Positions 63,310 through 64,000 of a stretch of DNA of 64,000 nt are shown here, piece after piece. Position 1 is the first letter of the stretch, and every line of letters starts with the position of its first letter. Both the position numbers and the translations under genes were made by a program. The notes under the pieces were generated by a model. It worked only from the letters and a program-made list of their open reading frames with translations, searched no databases and was not told the origin of the DNA. The stretch is from Symbiodinium natans (Eukaryota; Sar; Dinophyceae; Suessiales; Symbiodiniaceae), in contig CAJNDS010002680.1 in assembly GCA_905221605.1 (NCBI GenBank), positions 62,001 to 126,000 on the forward strand, given 5' to 3'.

Positions 63310-63447
63310 GCCTCCCTCTTGCTACGAGCAGCGCTCAATATTACAATGAAATGACTACAAAAATAGATGCAACTTAAATGCAAGAATCGTAGTAGTGATA
63401 GTCGTAATATTAGTAACATGCGCCCGCAAGAACCAAGAGCACTGCTA

Positions 63448-63657
63448 CTAGGCGCCGCCAGGGGCGGTTAAAATGCGGGATGCAGGTTTGAGCTTCAGGG
63501 CCACAGTGGTCATGACCGGGGGCTTCAGACAAAAGCGGTAGAAGACGTCGGCTCCAAACATGGCGGCCACGGCAGACCCCGGAATTGCGGAGATGGCTTC
63601 GCCGGGACCAGTCGCTTGCGATGCAATTGGGAAGAATGAGGAAGTGAGCGAAGATGG
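63448..63657 (-). CDS. possible terminal exon next to family-A element
   Basis: Read on the minus strand, it begins immediately after the element end CTACCAAG. The frame contains LTSSFFPIASQATGPGEAIS, AIPGSAVAAMFGADVFYRFC and LKPPVMTTVALKLKPASRIL before TAG. Third positions are about two-thirds G/C. Two other frames are also open (plus-strand 63560-63659: AATADPGIAEMASPGPVACD). Confidence 0.45.
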   Translation of the reverse strand, partial: PSSLTSSFFPIASQATGPGEAISAIPGSAVAAMFGADVFYRFCLKPPVMTTVALKLKPASRILTAPGGA

Positions 63658-63658
63658 G

Positions 63659-63783
63659 CTTGGTAGCCCAGTGGTGCCCTTTACCCCTTTTTTTTTGTGG
63701 TTCTGGTTCCCTTATACAGTAACCAACCCACAAAAGGGTGCCCTTATTGTAAGATATTATAAGATGGTTACTGGGCTACCAAG
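63659..63783. mobile_element. family-A element, copy 4, perfect 14-bp inverted termini
   Basis: It starts CTTGGTAGCCCAGT and ends ACTGGGCTACCAAG, exact inverted repeats. Inside are A-box-like TAGCCCAGTGG, B-box-like GGTTCTGGTTCCC and GGGTGCCCTTATT. The ends can be read as GT...AG intron borders (CTTG|GTAGCC ... CTACCAAG|) on either strand. Confidence 0.75.
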
Positions 63784-63918
63784 TGGGGCCTCAGTGAGCT
63801 CGCAAATCCCATCCTCCCATGTGTTTTTCTGAGTGATGTCAAGTCACGGCCAACCTCGCCAAGCTCAAGTCTAAGCCGTGCTCGATCGTCATCATCATTG
63901 ATTCACCATGGTTCCTGA
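63784..63918 (+). CDS. possible terminal exon after family-A element
   Basis: Directly after CTACCAAG the frame reads WGLSELANPILPCVFLSDVK, then SRPTSPSSSLSRARSSSSLI and a stop. The opposite strand is also open (GRDLTSLRKTHGRMGFASSL), so the strand is unresolved. Confidence 0.3.
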   Translation, partial: WGLSELANPILPCVFLSDVKSRPTSPSSSLSRARSSSSLIHHGS

Positions 63919-64000
63919 TTGCACGTTTTGTCGTGTCTTCCTTTCCTGTCTTCAAACCGCTACTCAACCCCTCGACCATCACAACCGACAAGGATGCCGG

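Overview
This looks like eukaryotic nuclear DNA, probably from a protist or alga. Three things point that way: plant/alga-type telomeric repeats (TTTAGGG on the + strand or CCCTAAA), a fragment of eukaryotic 28S rRNA, and several satellite families. There is no bacterial-style gene packing and no long ORF. A dinoflagellate or related alveolate is plausible, because TTTAGGG telomeres, apparent AG|G acceptors and occasional GC donors fit one. The sequence alone does not prove it.

Layout. From 1 to about 45.1 kb and from about 54.6 kb to the end, blocks of telomere-type repeats recur every few hundred bases to few kilobases and alternate in orientation. Very often a short unique segment (60-250 bp) has CCCTAAA repeats on its left and TTTAGGG repeats on its right, the polarity of a linear chromosome. 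Many of these unique segments read as short open frames with coding-like composition. Several have splice-like borders in which the repeat itself supplies the GT (GTTTAG) or lies just outside the AG (CCCTAAACCAG|G). I list them as possible exons with low to moderate confidence. In GC-balanced DNA, short open frames are common, I chose frames by eye, and no protein family was identified with certainty. A possible SPX-domain piece near 11.1 kb is the best lead.

From 35.7 to 36.9 kb lies a minus-strand 28S rRNA fragment, abutted on one side by a GGGGTTTT array and on the other by TTTAGGG sequence. It lacks conserved internal segments and looks like a pseudogene.

From about 45.2 to 53.0 kb the telomere-type repeats vanish and satellites take over: an AT-rich TTTAAATAA satellite with an embedded inverted module, a TATCATCTTTT tract, a 114-bp tandem repeat, a roughly 57-bp tandem repeat with about 36 units and a 718-bp higher-order duplication, and a 118-126-bp tandem repeat. 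AT-richer sequence without recognised genes follows to 54.6 kb.

Dispersed mobile-like elements include a four-copy family with termini CTTGGTAGCCCAG...CTGGGCTACCAAG that could behave as introner-like introns, one copy carrying a nested second element; another four-copy family; and a separate foldback element. No complete multi-exon gene could be assembled, so no pathway can be inferred.
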